NCBI RefSeq assembly: GCF_013155295.1
Contig: NZ_JABJXT010000007.1
Coordinates: forward strand, 168,046-232,045
DNA length: 64,000 nt
Reading direction: 5' to 3'
Origin: Pseudogemmobacter hezensis
Lineage (GTDB): Bacteria; Pseudomonadota; Alphaproteobacteria; Rhodobacterales; Rhodobacteraceae
Part shown: in pieces, positions 34,704 through 44,091 of the stretch
How positions within the stretch are numbered: the first letter of the stretch is position 1
Layout of the letters: each line of letters begins with the position of its first letter
Notes under the pieces: generated by a model
Databases searched by the model: none
What the model was told of the DNA's origin: nothing
What the model saw: only the letters and a program-made list of their open reading frames with translations
Translations under genes and position numbers: made by a program

Positions 34704-35456
34704 GCGTGATTTCAGCGCAGTCAGCCAGAACAACCCCTGGGCCGTGCCACGCGCCGGGCGATATTCGGCGCCGATCCAGACATTTTCCAGCTGATCCACC
34801 TGATCGCAGAGATCGGGCAGCGAAAACCCACCGCCGCCAGGCTCATTTCGGGCCGGAAAGCCCGCGATCTGCACATGGCGCACGCGCGTCCGGTGGTCGG
34901 CCCAGACCTGGGCTGCATCGCCATGCAGCCTTGCGGCATGCCAGATATCGAATTGCAGGCCGATCTTCGGATTGGCCAGATCATCAATGATCCGCGCCGC
35001 CTGGTCGTAATCATTGAGGAAATAGCCCGGCATGTCGTCGGGGTTCAGCGGCTCAAGCACCAGGGTCAGATCGGGGGCCTGCTCGGCCGCCCAGGCCAGA
35101 TTGGCGGTCAGCGTCGCCTCAGCCTGGGGGCCACGCGCCACGCCCGACATCACATGCACACAGGGCACTTTCAGCCGCGTCGCGTAATCGGCGGCATGCA
35201 GGAAACCGTCGCGGAAGATCTGCTCATCGCCCGGTCGGGCCGCAAAACCGCGATCCCCCGAGGCCCAGTCGCCCGGCGGCGTATTGATCAGCGCCAGCGG
35301 CAGATCGCCAAGCGCACGCTCCCATTCGGCGACGGGATGGTCATAGGGGAACAGCACCTCAACCCCGTCAAACCCGGTGCGCCGCGCCCAGTCGGGGCGA
35401 TCAAGCATCGGAACTTCGGTGAAGAGCAGTGTCAGATTGGCGGCGAATAGGGGCAT
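34683..35456 (-). CDS. hyi: Hydroxypyruvate isomerase-like TIM-barrel protein
   Basis: A start at 35456 (MPLFAANLTLLFTEVPMLDR) gives 257 residues; longer starts reach into DUF1285. Xylose-isomerase-like TIM-barrel marks are GFDGVEVLFPYDHP, NTPPGDWASGDRG, VHVMSGVARG, LVLEPLNPDDMPGYFLND, LQFDIWHAARLHGD and HVQIAGFPARNEP, which is the hydroxypyruvate-isomerase/OtnI pattern with metal-binding Glu, Asp, His and Glu. It interconverts hydroxypyruvate and tartronate semialdehyde or a related 3-carbon acid. It is 10 bp after the DUF1285 gene. Confidence 0.88.
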   Translation of the reverse strand: MPLFAANLTLLFTEVPMLDRPDWARRTGFDGVEVLFPYDHPVAEWERALGDLPLALINTPPGDWASGDRGFAARPGDEQIFRDGFLHAADYATRLKVPCVHVMSGVARGPQAEATLTANLAWAAEQAPDLTLVLEPLNPDDMPGYFLNDYDQAARIIDDLANPKIGLQFDIWHAARLHGDAAQVWADHRTRVRHVQIAGFPARNEPGGGGFSLPDLCDQVDQLENVWIGAEYRPARGTAQGLFWLTALKSRGALIGG

Positions 35457-35466
35457 AGAGGGGATA

Positions 35467-36069
35467 TCAGGCCAGTTCTGCAGATCGCATGACGGGGAAA
35501 AACTGCCCCGATGACCAGAGGCCGAACCAGCTATCCCCCTGATGTGGGGCATGGCAACCAAAATCCACCAGCCGGAAGAAGGTTTTGCGATCAATCCTGG
35601 CCCAAAGCGCCCCGTCGGCCGTGCCGCGCACCAGCACAGAGGGCGCAGGCTCGCCGGTTTCGGGCTGAAAGGCGATGCGGATCGGGTGGTCCGGCCCAAT
35701 GCAAACCGTGTCGCCTGTTTTGGTGTGGAGGGTCAGAATCTGCGCCTCGCCCTGGCCCGCGTTTTCAACATCGATGGCATGAAGGGGCAAATCCTCGACG
35801 GTGATTCCCACTTTCTCGACCGGGGTCACCAGGAAATACCTGTCGCCCTCGCGCTTCAGAATCGATGAGAAAAGCCGCACCAGCGGTTCGCGCCCGATGG
35901 GGCTGCCAAGGTAAAACCACGTCCCGTCACGCGCGATCCGCATATCCAGATCGCCGCAGAATGGCGGGTTCCACAGGTGAACGGGGGGGGCAGATCCCTT
36001 TTTCGTCGCCGCAGAGGCTGCCGCCGCCAGCCCTTCCGCTGAGAGTTTCCTGTCGTTTTGCGCGTCCAT
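35467..36069 (-). CDS. DUF1285 domain protein
   Basis: This 200-residue cytoplasmic protein has the DUF1285 pattern: NPPFCGDLDMRIARDGTWFY, then LGSPIGREPLVRLFSSILKR, EGDRYFLVTPVEKVGITVED, and C-terminal RGTADGALWARIDRKTFFRL. Function is unknown. It precedes the hyi-like gene by 10 bp on the same strand, so the two are probably co-transcribed. A REP-like element lies upstream. Confidence 0.82.
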   Translation of the reverse strand: MDAQNDRKLSAEGLAAAASAATKKGSAPPVHLWNPPFCGDLDMRIARDGTWFYLGSPIGREPLVRLFSSILKREGDRYFLVTPVEKVGITVEDLPLHAIDVENAGQGEAQILTLHTKTGDTVCIGPDHPIRIAFQPETGEPAPSVLVRGTADGALWARIDRKTFFRLVDFGCHAPHQGDSWFGLWSSGQFFPVMRSAELA

Positions 36070-36397
36070 CTTTCACACCCAATCTGTGATCCACTGTCCA
36101 ATGTCGGCCCGTAAAGCACAAGAGGATGCGCGCCTGACCAATTTCGGATGCCTCCGGCGGGGATATTTAAGGACAGATGAATGGTCCTCCTCAATTTTCA
36201 TCTGTCCTCAAATATCCCGGGGGTGAGCGGCTTTGCCGCGAGGGGGCTGGCCCCCTTTGCCCGACCGGCAAGTGGCGAAACCTCGCATTCTCTCACGATC
36301 ATTTGTGTCAAGTCGTCTTTTGGCATTTGTGGTTCGCCGCTCTTTTCGATCTAATGTCCAGGCTGAACATATATGTGCGAAACAGATGGAGCGCGTG
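36070..36397. other. Divergent intergenic region with REP-like element
   Basis: The 328-bp region between the DUF1285 and moxR starts contains a composite inverted-repeat element at 36151-36265 (given separately), flanked by possible promoter sequence at 36290-36380. No gene is seen. Confidence 0.6.
36151..36265. repeat. REP-like composite inverted repeat
   Basis: The arms 36161-36181 (GGATATTTAAGGACAGATGAA is one base over a 20-mer, so key parts are GGATATTT and GGACAGATGAA) and 36197-36217 are inverted with one mismatch in 21 bp. Two further hairpins follow: GCGGC/GCCGC at about 36228-36240 and the perfect AGGGGGC/GCCCCCT at 36241-36256. The CCTCCGGCGGGGATATTT lead-in resembles intergenic repeats widespread in Rhodobacteraceae genomes. 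Confidence 0.7.
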
Positions 36398-37414
36398 ATG
36401 ACCCTGGCCCCCGCAGCAGATGTGGCATTGGTAAGCGAGATCGAGGGGCTGGGAGAAAAGCTGTCTGCCGCGAAATCCTCAATCGAGCAGCGCTTTATCG
36501 GCCAGGAGAAAGTGGTCGAGCTGGTGCTTTCGGCGATGCTTTGCGGGGGCCACGCGCTGCTGGTTGGTCTGCCGGGCCTTGGCAAGACGCGGCTGGTGGA
36601 CACGCTGGGCACGGTGATGGGGCTGAACTCCAGCCGCATCCAGTTCACCCCCGATCTGATGCCCGCCGATATCCTCGGCTCTGAGGTGCTTGAGACGGCC
36701 GCCGATGGCAGCCGGGCGTTTCGCTTCCTTGAAGGGCCGATCTTCTGCCAGCTTCTGCTGGCCGATGAGATCAACCGCGCAAGCCCCCGTACCCAGTCGG
36801 CGCTTTTGCAGGCCATGCAGGAAAAAGAGGTCACCATCGCCGGGCAGCACCGGGCGCTTGGCCGTCCCTTCCATGTGCTGGCGACTCAGAACCCGATTGA
36901 ACAGGAGGGCACCTATCCGCTGCCCGAGGCGCAGCTTGACCGTTTCCTCGTGCAGGTTGATGTCGATTACCCGACCCGCGCCGTCGAGCGTGACATCGTG
37001 CTGGCGACCACCGGCGCCAATGAGGCGGCGGCGGTGCAGGTCTTTGACACCGAACAGCTGATCCATGCGCAATCGGTGATCCGCCGCATGCCGGTGGGCG
37101 ATAAGGTGGTCGATGCGATTCTCGACCTTGTCCGCGCCTGCCGCCCTGGCGAGCCTGAGGGCCGCGATCTGAAAGACAGCCTTGCCTGGGGGCCGGGGCC
37201 GCGCGCGGCGCAGGCGCTGATGCTGACGGTGCGGGCGCGCGCTCTGCTGCAGGGCCGCCTTGCCCCCTCGACTGAGGATGTGGCGGCGCTGGCCCAGGCC
37301 ACGCTGACCCACCGGATGGCGCTTTCCTTTGCCGCCCGCGCCCGGGGCGAGACGCTGCAAAGCGTGATCGCCCGCACCGCGACCCGCGTTCTGGGGTTTG
37401 AGGCGGCTGCGTGA
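36398..37414 (+). CDS. MoxR-family AAA+ ATPase
   Basis: The ATG at 36398, preceded by TGGAGCG, gives 338 residues; upstream in-frame starts overlap the REP-like element. The AAA+ core has Walker A GLPGLGKT (57-64), Walker B LLLADEINRA and sensor ATQNPIEQEGTYPLPEAQLDRF. MoxR ATPases act as chaperones for partners carrying VWA or DUF58 domains. It is first of four tightly linked rightward genes and overlaps the DUF58 start by 4 bp. Confidence 0.95.
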   Translation: MTLAPAADVALVSEIEGLGEKLSAAKSSIEQRFIGQEKVVELVLSAMLCGGHALLVGLPGLGKTRLVDTLGTVMGLNSSRIQFTPDLMPADILGSEVLETAADGSRAFRFLEGPIFCQLLLADEINRASPRTQSALLQAMQEKEVTIAGQHRALGRPFHVLATQNPIEQEGTYPLPEAQLDRFLVQVDVDYPTRAVERDIVLATTGANEAAAVQVFDTEQLIHAQSVIRRMPVGDKVVDAILDLVRACRPGEPEGRDLKDSLAWGPGPRAAQALMLTVRARALLQGRLAPSTEDVAALAQATLTHRMALSFAARARGETLQSVIARTATRVLGFEAAA

Positions 37415-38283
37415 GCCTTCATCTGCAAAATGAGGCCGAGGCGCTTGGCCAGTCTTTGCCGCCCCTGCTGGCCGAGGCTGAGATGCTGGCCGCGACGGTC
37501 ATGCTGGGCGAACATGGTCGCAGGCGGGCAGGCGCGGGGGATGAGTTCTGGCAATATCGCCCCGCCCATCAGGGCGATCCGGCGCGGGCGATTGACTGGC
37601 GCCGCTCGGGGCGATCTGACGGGCATTTCATCCGCGAACGCGAATGGCAGGCGGCGCAATCGGTAACGCTCTGGGTCGATCCGGCCAAAAGCATGAGTTT
37701 CACCGGCGGCAAAGACCGTGCGCCCAAGGGCGAGCGGGCGCGACTGCTGGCCCTGGCCCTGGCGGTGCTGTTGTTGCGCGGCGGCGAGCGGGTTGGCCTT
37801 GCCGGGCTGGCGCAGCCCCGCGCCGGGCGCAGCCAGGTCGTGCGGCTGGCCGCGCGGCTGGCGGGCGACGAGGGCGATGATGCGGGGGATTACGGTGCGC
37901 CCCAGACCGAGGGCATGGTCAGCCATGGTCGCGCGGTTTTCATATCTGACTTTCTCGGCCCGCTGGATGCGGTTGAGGCCGCGCTGACCCGGGCCGCTGA
38001 TCGCGGTGTTCGGGGCGTTCTTTTGCAGGTGCTGGACCCGGCCGAGGAAGAATTTCCCTTTGACGGCCGCGTCGTCTTCGAATCGATGACCGGGGCGCTG
38101 CGCCATGAAACCCAGCAGGCGGGCGAATTGCGCAGCCGCTATCTGGCGCGCCTGGCCGAACGGCGCGACCGTCTGACCGGCCTTGCCCGCGCTGTCGGCT
38201 GGCAGTTTTCAACCCATCACACCGGCGGCCCGGCGCAGTCGGCGCTTTTGTGGCTTTACCGCGCGCTGGAGGGCGGGCGCTGA
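37411..38283 (+). CDS. DUF58 domain protein
   Basis: This 290-residue protein starts at a GTG overlapping the moxR stop (GTGA). The DUF58 core reads DEFWQYRPAHQGDPARAIDW followed by RRSGRSDGHFIREREW, then LWVDPAKSMSF, a degenerate VWA-like strand. It partners MoxR in membrane-protein or metallo-complex maturation in related operons. Its TGA overlaps the next ATG (TGATG), showing translational coupling. Confidence 0.92.
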   Translation: MSLHLQNEAEALGQSLPPLLAEAEMLAATVMLGEHGRRRAGAGDEFWQYRPAHQGDPARAIDWRRSGRSDGHFIREREWQAAQSVTLWVDPAKSMSFTGGKDRAPKGERARLLALALAVLLLRGGERVGLAGLAQPRAGRSQVVRLAARLAGDEGDDAGDYGAPQTEGMVSHGRAVFISDFLGPLDAVEAALTRAADRGVRGVLLQVLDPAEEEFPFDGRVVFESMTGALRHETQQAGELRSRYLARLAERRDRLTGLARAVGWQFSTHHTGGPAQSALLWLYRALEGGR

Positions 38284-41141
38284 TGTTTATGATTGGCCCG
38301 ATTGGCTTTCTGACGCCCTGGATCCTCTGGGGCCTGGTGATTCTGCCGCTGCTTTGGTTCCTGCTGCGGGCCGTGCCGCCCGCCCCGATCCGCCGCCGCT
38401 TTCCCGGCGTCGCGCTGCTTTTGGGCCTGACCGATGAGGATGCTGAAACCGACCGCACGCCCTGGTGGCTTTTGCTGCTGCGCATGCTGGCGGTGGCGGC
38501 GGCGATCATCGGTTTTGCCGGCCCGGTGCTGAACCCAGAGCCGAAACAGGCGGGCAATGCGCCTTTGCTGATCGTGCTGGATGGCGGCTGGGCCGAGGCC
38601 CGTGACTGGCCGCGCCGCGTTGAGCGGGCCGGGATGGTCCTTGAAGAGGCCGGGCGCGACGGGCGCGTGGTGGCGGTGGTGCGGCTGACCGATCAGCCGC
38701 AGGAAATCACCTTCCGCGCCGCCAGCGACTGGCAGGGCCGCCTGGCCGTGATCGAGCCCAGCCCCTGGCTGCCGCAAAACCTGGAGGCCTGGGTCGACCG
38801 TTTCCCGGCTGAAAACTTCGACACGCTCTGGCTGTCGGACGGGCTGGCGCATCCGGGCCGCGACATGCTGGCCGGGCTTTTCGCCGACAAAGGCCAGCTG
38901 ACGGTGATCGAGGGCGATGCCCCGGTCGTAGGCCTGCATCCGGTTGCCTTTGATGAGGGCGCGGTGGTCGTCTCGGCCTCGCGGCTTGTGGGGCAGGGGG
39001 GCGAAGCCTCGCTTGAGGTGGTCGGGCGTGGCCCTGACCCCTCGGGGATCGAGCGTGAACTGGCCCGTGCCACGATTGAATTTACCGGCGATGAGGCCCG
39101 TGCCGAGGTGAAGATGGATCTGCCGCCAGAGCTGCGCAACCGGGTGACGCGTTTTGAGATTGCGGGCCTGCGCTCGGCCGGGGCGGTGACGCTGACCGAT
39201 GACAGCCTGAAGCGGCGCAAGGTGGCGCTGATCACCGCAGGCCCCCAGGCCGAGGGGCTGCAGCTGCTGTCGCCCCTGCATTATCTGCGCCAGGCGCTGG
39301 CCCCGGTTGCCGATCTGATCGAGGCCCCGATCCTGACCGCCTTGCCCGCCAGCCCCGATGCGGTGGTGCTGGCCGATGTAGCGCGGCTGACCGCGCCGGA
39401 AGAGGCCGCTTTGGTGGAATGGGTGGAAAAGGGCGGGCTGTTGCTGCGTTTTGCCGGGCCGCGGCTCGCGGCCTCAGACGTCAGCCGCTATGAAGAGGAT
39501 CCGCTGATGCCGGTCCGCCTGCGCGAAGGTGGCCGCGCCCTGGGCGGTGCCATGAGCTGGGGGGATGCGAAAAAGCTGGCTCCCTTCCCTGAGGGCAGCC
39601 CCTTCTTTGGCCTGGCGCTGCCCGATGATGTGCAGATCGCCGAACAGGTGCTGGCCCAGCCCGACCCCGAACTTGGCACCCGCACGATTGCCGCGCTGGA
39701 TGATGGCACGCCGCTGGTGACGCGCAAATTCATCGGCGAGGGTCAGGTGGTGCTGATCCATGTCACCGCCAATGCGGAATGGTCGACCCTGCCGCTGTCG
39801 GGCCTGTTTGTGCAGATGCTGGAACGGCTGGCAATCTCGACCCGGCCCGCGCAGCCCGGTGCGCGTGAGCTGGCAGGCCAGATCTGGGTGCCCGAGGTGA
39901 CGCTGAACGCCTGGGGCGAAGAGCGTGACGCGGGCGAGGTGGCGGGCGTGCCCGGCGAAGAGCTGGCCGATGCGATGACCGCAGGGCCCGGCCCCGCCCA
40001 TCCGCCCGGCCTTTACGCCGGGGCAGATCGGCGCGTGGCGCTGAATGTGCTGGGGGCTGAGGCCAGTTTCGCGGCGGCTGAGTGGCCTGCGTCTGCGCAG
40101 ATCGAGGGGCTTGCGCTGATGCCAGAGCAATCTTTGAAAGGCGGCTTCCTGTCTGCTGCGCTGATCGCGCTGCTGGTCGATATCCTGGCCGCGCTTTGGC
40201 TGGGTGGGCGGCTGCGCAGGCTGGGCCGTGGGGTGGCCGTGCTGGCGGTTGCCATGCTGGCCGCGCTGGCAGCCCCGCAGGCGCAGGCGCAGGATGCCAC
40301 CGGGCAGCAGGGTGCGGGTCAGCAGGGGGCGGGGCAGCAGGAAACGGCGCAGCAAGGCAGCACCGCTGCGGGCCCGCAGCCGGGTGATGATTTCGCCATC
40401 CGCGCCACCAATGGCGTCACCCTCGCCTTTGTGAAAACCGGGGATCCGCAGATCGACGAGATCTCGGACTATGGTCTGCGCGGCCTGGGCGACACGCTTT
40501 GGCAGCGCACCTCGATTGAGCCCGAACCCCCGATCGGCATCGACCTTGAGACCGACGAGCTGGCGTTCTTCCCCTTCATCTACTGGCCGATCACCGCTGA
40601 TGCGCCGCTGCCCTCGGATGCGGCCTATGTGAAACTGAACCAGTTTCTGCGCACCGGCGGCATGATCCTTTTCGACACCCGTGATGCCAATGTGGCCTCG
40701 GTGGGGGGCGGCTCGTCCGAGGGGCAGGCGCTGCAGCGCATCGCGGCGGGCCTTGATATTCCCGCGCTGGAGCCGATCCCCGAGGATCACGTCCTGACCC
40801 GCACCTTCTATCTGCTGCAGACCTTCCCGGGCCGCTGGGCCGAGGGCACGATCTGGGTTGAAGCCGCGCCTGCCGATGCCGCCCAGGCCGAGGGCGTGCC
40901 GTTTCGCAACCTTAATGACGGGGTGACGCCGGTGGTGATCGGCGGCAATGACTGGGCTGCGGCCTGGGCCGCCGATGAAAACGGCGTGACCCTGCTGCCG
41001 GTCGGCCGGGGCGCGGCGGGCGATCAGCAACGCGAGATCGCCAGGCGCTTTGGCGTCAATCTGATCATGCATGTGCTGACCGGAAATTATAAATCCGACC
41101 AGGTCCATGTGCCCGCATTGCTGGACAGGCTGGGACAATGA
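38283..41141 (+). CDS. BatA-like/DUF4159 large membrane protein
   Basis: The ATG at 38283 overlaps the DUF58 stop and gives 952 residues. The N-terminus has the BatA-type membrane hairpin (FLTPWILWGLVILPLLWFLL, then WWLLLLRMLAVAAAIIGFAG). A long extracytoplasmic region and a central membrane segment (GFLSAALIALLVDILAALWL) follow. The C-terminal DUF4159 domain (about 700-950) contains ATNGVTLAFVKTGDP and FLRTGGMILFDTRDAN. A Gln-Gly repeat linker (GAGQQ units) sits between. Function in the MoxR system is unknown. Confidence 0.88.
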   Translation: MFMIGPIGFLTPWILWGLVILPLLWFLLRAVPPAPIRRRFPGVALLLGLTDEDAETDRTPWWLLLLRMLAVAAAIIGFAGPVLNPEPKQAGNAPLLIVLDGGWAEARDWPRRVERAGMVLEEAGRDGRVVAVVRLTDQPQEITFRAASDWQGRLAVIEPSPWLPQNLEAWVDRFPAENFDTLWLSDGLAHPGRDMLAGLFADKGQLTVIEGDAPVVGLHPVAFDEGAVVVSASRLVGQGGEASLEVVGRGPDPSGIERELARATIEFTGDEARAEVKMDLPPELRNRVTRFEIAGLRSAGAVTLTDDSLKRRKVALITAGPQAEGLQLLSPLHYLRQALAPVADLIEAPILTALPASPDAVVLADVARLTAPEEAALVEWVEKGGLLLRFAGPRLAASDVSRYEEDPLMPVRLREGGRALGGAMSWGDAKKLAPFPEGSPFFGLALPDDVQIAEQVLAQPDPELGTRTIAALDDGTPLVTRKFIGEGQVVLIHVTANAEWSTLPLSGLFVQMLERLAISTRPAQPGARELAGQIWVPEVTLNAWGEERDAGEVAGVPGEELADAMTAGPGPAHPPGLYAGADRRVALNVLGAEASFAAAEWPASAQIEGLALMPEQSLKGGFLSAALIALLVDILAALWLGGRLRRLGRGVAVLAVAMLAALAAPQAQAQDATGQQGAGQQGAGQQETAQQGSTAAGPQPGDDFAIRATNGVTLAFVKTGDPQIDEISDYGLRGLGDTLWQRTSIEPEPPIGIDLETDELAFFPFIYWPITADAPLPSDAAYVKLNQFLRTGGMILFDTRDANVASVGGGSSEGQALQRIAAGLDIPALEPIPEDHVLTRTFYLLQTFPGRWAEGTIWVEAAPADAAQAEGVPFRNLNDGVTPVVIGGNDWAAAWAADENGVTLLPVGRGAAGDQQREIARRFGVNLIMHVLTGNYKSDQVHVPALLDRLGQ
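40302..40361. repeat. In-frame tandem repeat, 15 bp x 4
   Basis: Four 15-bp units of type GGGCAGCAGGGTGCG (40302, 40317, 40332 and 40347) encode five-residue GQQGA-like units in the linker before the DUF4159 domain. Whole-unit slippage keeps the frame. Confidence 0.9.
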
Positions 41142-41154
41142 AGAGGGTGTCGCA

Positions 41155-43248
41155 ATGAACGCGCGTCTGGTTTTCGACCCGCTGCTGCCCTGGCCTGTGC
41201 TTTGGGTGCTGGCGGGGGTGGTGCTGTTCATGCTGGCGCTGGCCCTGTGGCGTGGCCTTCCGGGCTGGCTGTTGCGCGGGCTTGGCCTTGCGGCGCTGCT
41301 GGCGGCGCTGGCCGGGCCGGGCCTGCAAAATGAGGATCGCAACAACCTGTCCGACATCGTGATCGTGCTGGTTGATGACAGCGCAAGCCAGGGGCTTGGC
41401 GCGCGCCGCGATCAGACCGCCCGCGCCCTGGCACGTATCGAGGCCCAGGTCGCGGCGATGGAAAACACCGAGCTGCGCGTCAGACATGTCGCAGACGGCG
41501 CTGACAATACCGGCACGCTGGCGATGACCGCTATGGCCGAGGCGCTGGCCGAAGAGCCCCGCGCCCGGGTGGCGGGCGTGATCATGATCTCGGATGGCCG
41601 CGTCCATGACCTTGAGATGCGCCCCGATCTGCCCGCGCCTTTCCACCTTTTGCTGACCGGGGCCGAGGCCGACTGGGACCGCCGCCTCGTGGTGAAAAAC
41701 GCGCCCGCCTTTGCGATCATCGGCGAGGAATTCAAGCTGACCCTGATGATCGAGGATCAGGGCCGGATGCCCGCCGATGCGCCCGATTACATCGACCTGA
41801 CCATCGCCGTCGATGCCGATCCGCCGCAGACCTACTCGGTCCCGGTTGGCGAAGAGCTGGAGCTGCCGGTGACGCTGTCGCATGGCGGGCTGAATGTGCT
41901 GCAGTTCCAGATCGCCGCCTCGGATGGCGAGCTGACCGATCGCAACAATGCGGCGGTGGTGCAGATCAACGGCGTGCGCGACCGTCTGCGGGTGCTGCTG
42001 GTCTCGGGCGAGCCCCATGCCGGCGAGAGGGTCTGGCGCAACCTGCTGAAGTCAGACGCCAGCGTCGATCTGGTGCATTTCACCATTCTGCGCCCGCCCG
42101 AAAAGCATGACGGCGTCCCGGTCGAAGAGCTGTCGCTGATCGCCTTCCCGACGCGCGAGCTGTTTATCGACAAGGTCGATGAGTTCGATCTGATCATCTT
42201 TGACCGCTACCGGATGCGGGGCATCATGCCGATGTCCTATATTGAAAACATTGTGCGCTATGTCCGCGAAGGGGGCACGGTCCTGGTGGCCTCGGGGCCG
42301 GAATTTGGCGCGGTTGACAGCCTTTACCGCTCGCCGCTGGCCGAGGTTCTTCCCGTCGCGCCGACCTCTTTGGTTAATGAGGGGGGCTTTCGCCCGAAGA
42401 TCACCGAACTGGGGCAGCGCCATCCGGTGACCGAGGGGCTGGAGCGTTTCGCCCCCCCTGGCGAGAATGGCGAGCCGGGCTGGGGCCGCTGGTTCCGGAT
42501 CATGGATGTCGAGAAGATTTCCGGCCAGACGGTGATGGAGGGGCCGAATTCTGCGCCGCTTCTGGTGCTGGACCGGGTGGGCGAGGGGCGGATCGCCGTT
42601 CTGACCTCGGATCATGCCTGGCTTTGGGGGCGCGGCTATGAAGGCGGCGGCCCGCAGCTGGAGCTGCTGAAACGCCTGGCGCATTGGATGCTGAAAGAGC
42701 CCGATCTTGAGGAAGAGGCCCTGACCGCCACCGCCAAAGGCAATCAGCTGACGCTGACGCGGCGCACCATTTCCGAAGACCCGCCAGAGCCGCTGGTGGT
42801 CACCACCCCGGCAGGCGAGCAGATCCTTCTGGACATGGCCCGCATCAGTGCCGGCAAATACCAGGTGGTCTGGGAGGCCCCTGCCGCCGGGCTTTACCGT
42901 CTGCAACAGGGCGATCTGACACGGATGATCGGCGTCGGCCCTGCCAGCCCGAAGGAATTTGAGGAAACCATCGCCTCGGGCGCGGATCTGCTGGCGCCAA
43001 AAGGGGCGGCGGCGGGGGCCTATGGCTCTTTGACCCGGCTGGAATCTGGCCTGCCAGATCTGCGTCAGGTGGCCGAGGGGCGTCCGGTGACCGGGCGCGG
43101 CTGGATCGGGCTGACCCCGCGTGAGGCCTGGGTCACGACCGAGGTGCGGCAGGCGGCTTTGCTGCCGGGCTGGGCCTGGCTGATCCTGGCGGCAGGGCTG
43201 ACCATTGCCGCCTGGCTGATCGAGGGGCGGCGCGGCGCGAAACGCTGA
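41155..43248 (+). CDS. VWA-like/glutamine-amidotransferase-like membrane protein
   Basis: The ATG at 41155 with GAAGAGGG upstream gives 697 residues. Two N-terminal helices (PVLWVLAGVVLFMLALALW and LRGLGLAALLAALAGPGL) precede a VWA-like region with a MIDAS-type DDSAS in DIVIVLVDDSASQG. A later segment (LRVLLVSGEPHAGERVWRNL, YVREGGTVLVASGPEFG) has a class I glutamine-amidotransferase-like fold, and a C-terminal membrane helix (GWAWLILAAGLTIAAWLIEG) ends the protein. It closes the moxR operon, 13 bp after the DUF4159 gene. Confidence 0.88.
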   Translation: MNARLVFDPLLPWPVLWVLAGVVLFMLALALWRGLPGWLLRGLGLAALLAALAGPGLQNEDRNNLSDIVIVLVDDSASQGLGARRDQTARALARIEAQVAAMENTELRVRHVADGADNTGTLAMTAMAEALAEEPRARVAGVIMISDGRVHDLEMRPDLPAPFHLLLTGAEADWDRRLVVKNAPAFAIIGEEFKLTLMIEDQGRMPADAPDYIDLTIAVDADPPQTYSVPVGEELELPVTLSHGGLNVLQFQIAASDGELTDRNNAAVVQINGVRDRLRVLLVSGEPHAGERVWRNLLKSDASVDLVHFTILRPPEKHDGVPVEELSLIAFPTRELFIDKVDEFDLIIFDRYRMRGIMPMSYIENIVRYVREGGTVLVASGPEFGAVDSLYRSPLAEVLPVAPTSLVNEGGFRPKITELGQRHPVTEGLERFAPPGENGEPGWGRWFRIMDVEKISGQTVMEGPNSAPLLVLDRVGEGRIAVLTSDHAWLWGRGYEGGGPQLELLKRLAHWMLKEPDLEEEALTATAKGNQLTLTRRTISEDPPEPLVVTTPAGEQILLDMARISAGKYQVVWEAPAAGLYRLQQGDLTRMIGVGPASPKEFEETIASGADLLAPKGAAAGAYGSLTRLESGLPDLRQVAEGRPVTGRGWIGLTPREAWVTTEVRQAALLPGWAWLILAAGLTIAAWLIEGRRGAKR

Positions 43249-43256
43249 AACGGGGT

Positions 43257-43298
43257 TTCGGACTGGTGGCTTCGGACTGGTGGGTTCGGATTGGGGGG
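43257..43298. repeat. Tandem repeat, 14 bp x 3
   Basis: Units TTCGGACTGGTGGC, TTCGGACTGGTGGG and TTCGGATTGGGGGG (43257, 43271 and 43285) start 8 bp after the stop of the VWA-like gene, between convergent genes. Confidence 0.95.
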
Positions 43299-43323
43299 GC
43301 AGACTGGGGTGCGGGCGGCTGCC

Positions 43324-44079
43324 TTATACGGGCGGCGGCCCCCCGGTCCCGAAGGCGCTGTCCGCTGCGCCATATTTCGCAGGCGGCGGGCAGCGATCAA
43401 GGATTACCTGGCGCGACTGTGACCAGAACTCGCGGCGCAGCAGCACCCCTGCCGCCGCCAGAGTGGCCACAACCAGGGTGATCGCCCCGAAGAGCCAGGC
43501 CATGGCCGCCAGCGCGAAATAGATCGAGCGCAGGCCCCGATTGTAGCTTTTGGCGGCGGTTCCATTGATCTCGGCCGCCTGCAGGGCGCGGTGCAGCGCC
43601 TCGGGGTGGTCATGTTCATTGGGCACAGCCGCCATCAGGATCGCACAATAGCCAAACAGCCGATGCGCCCAGATGAACTTCAGCAGGGCATTGGCCAGGA
43701 AGGCCATCGGCAGCAGGATCTTCAGCGCCACATCAATCTGCCCGGTATCCAGCGGCAGATCTGCGGCCAGCTCATTGAGGGCGCCGGAATTGCCGATCAG
43801 CGCCGCGCCGCCCCCGATGGCGATCATCGAGGCCGAGGCAAAGAACGTCGTGCCCTGGCGCAGCGAGGCAATCAGCGTCACGTCGAAGATGCGGGGCGCG
43901 CGGGTGATGAAGGCCCGCATCCAGTCGCGGCGGTAATCCTGCATCAGGATGGTGACCGAGGGGCGCGATTTCGGCGGGTTCTCGACCAGCCAGCCGGTGA
44001 CAGCCCAGGCCGTGATAATGCTGCCAAGCGCCAGCATATCGGGCAGGGGCGTATTGATCAGCGAGATCAGGCTTTGCAT
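43324..44079 (-). CDS. DUF599 membrane protein
   Basis: This 251-residue protein has about four membrane segments. DUF599 features are DYRRDWMRAFITRAPRIFDV, TLIASLRQGTTFFASASMIA, ALKFIWAHRLFGYCAILM-like segments and NRGLRSIYFALAAMAWLFG. Function is unknown. It is 12 bp downstream of the HemJ-like gene on the same strand. The C-terminus is Pro/Gly-rich. Confidence 0.82.
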   Translation of the reverse strand: MQSLISLINTPLPDMLALGSIITAWAVTGWLVENPPKSRPSVTILMQDYRRDWMRAFITRAPRIFDVTLIASLRQGTTFFASASMIAIGGGAALIGNSGALNELAADLPLDTGQIDVALKILLPMAFLANALLKFIWAHRLFGYCAILMAAVPNEHDHPEALHRALQAAEINGTAAKSYNRGLRSIYFALAAMAWLFGAITLVVATLAAAGVLLRREFWSQSRQVILDRCPPPAKYGAADSAFGTGGPPPV

Positions 44080-44091
44080 CGGTGACCTCCG

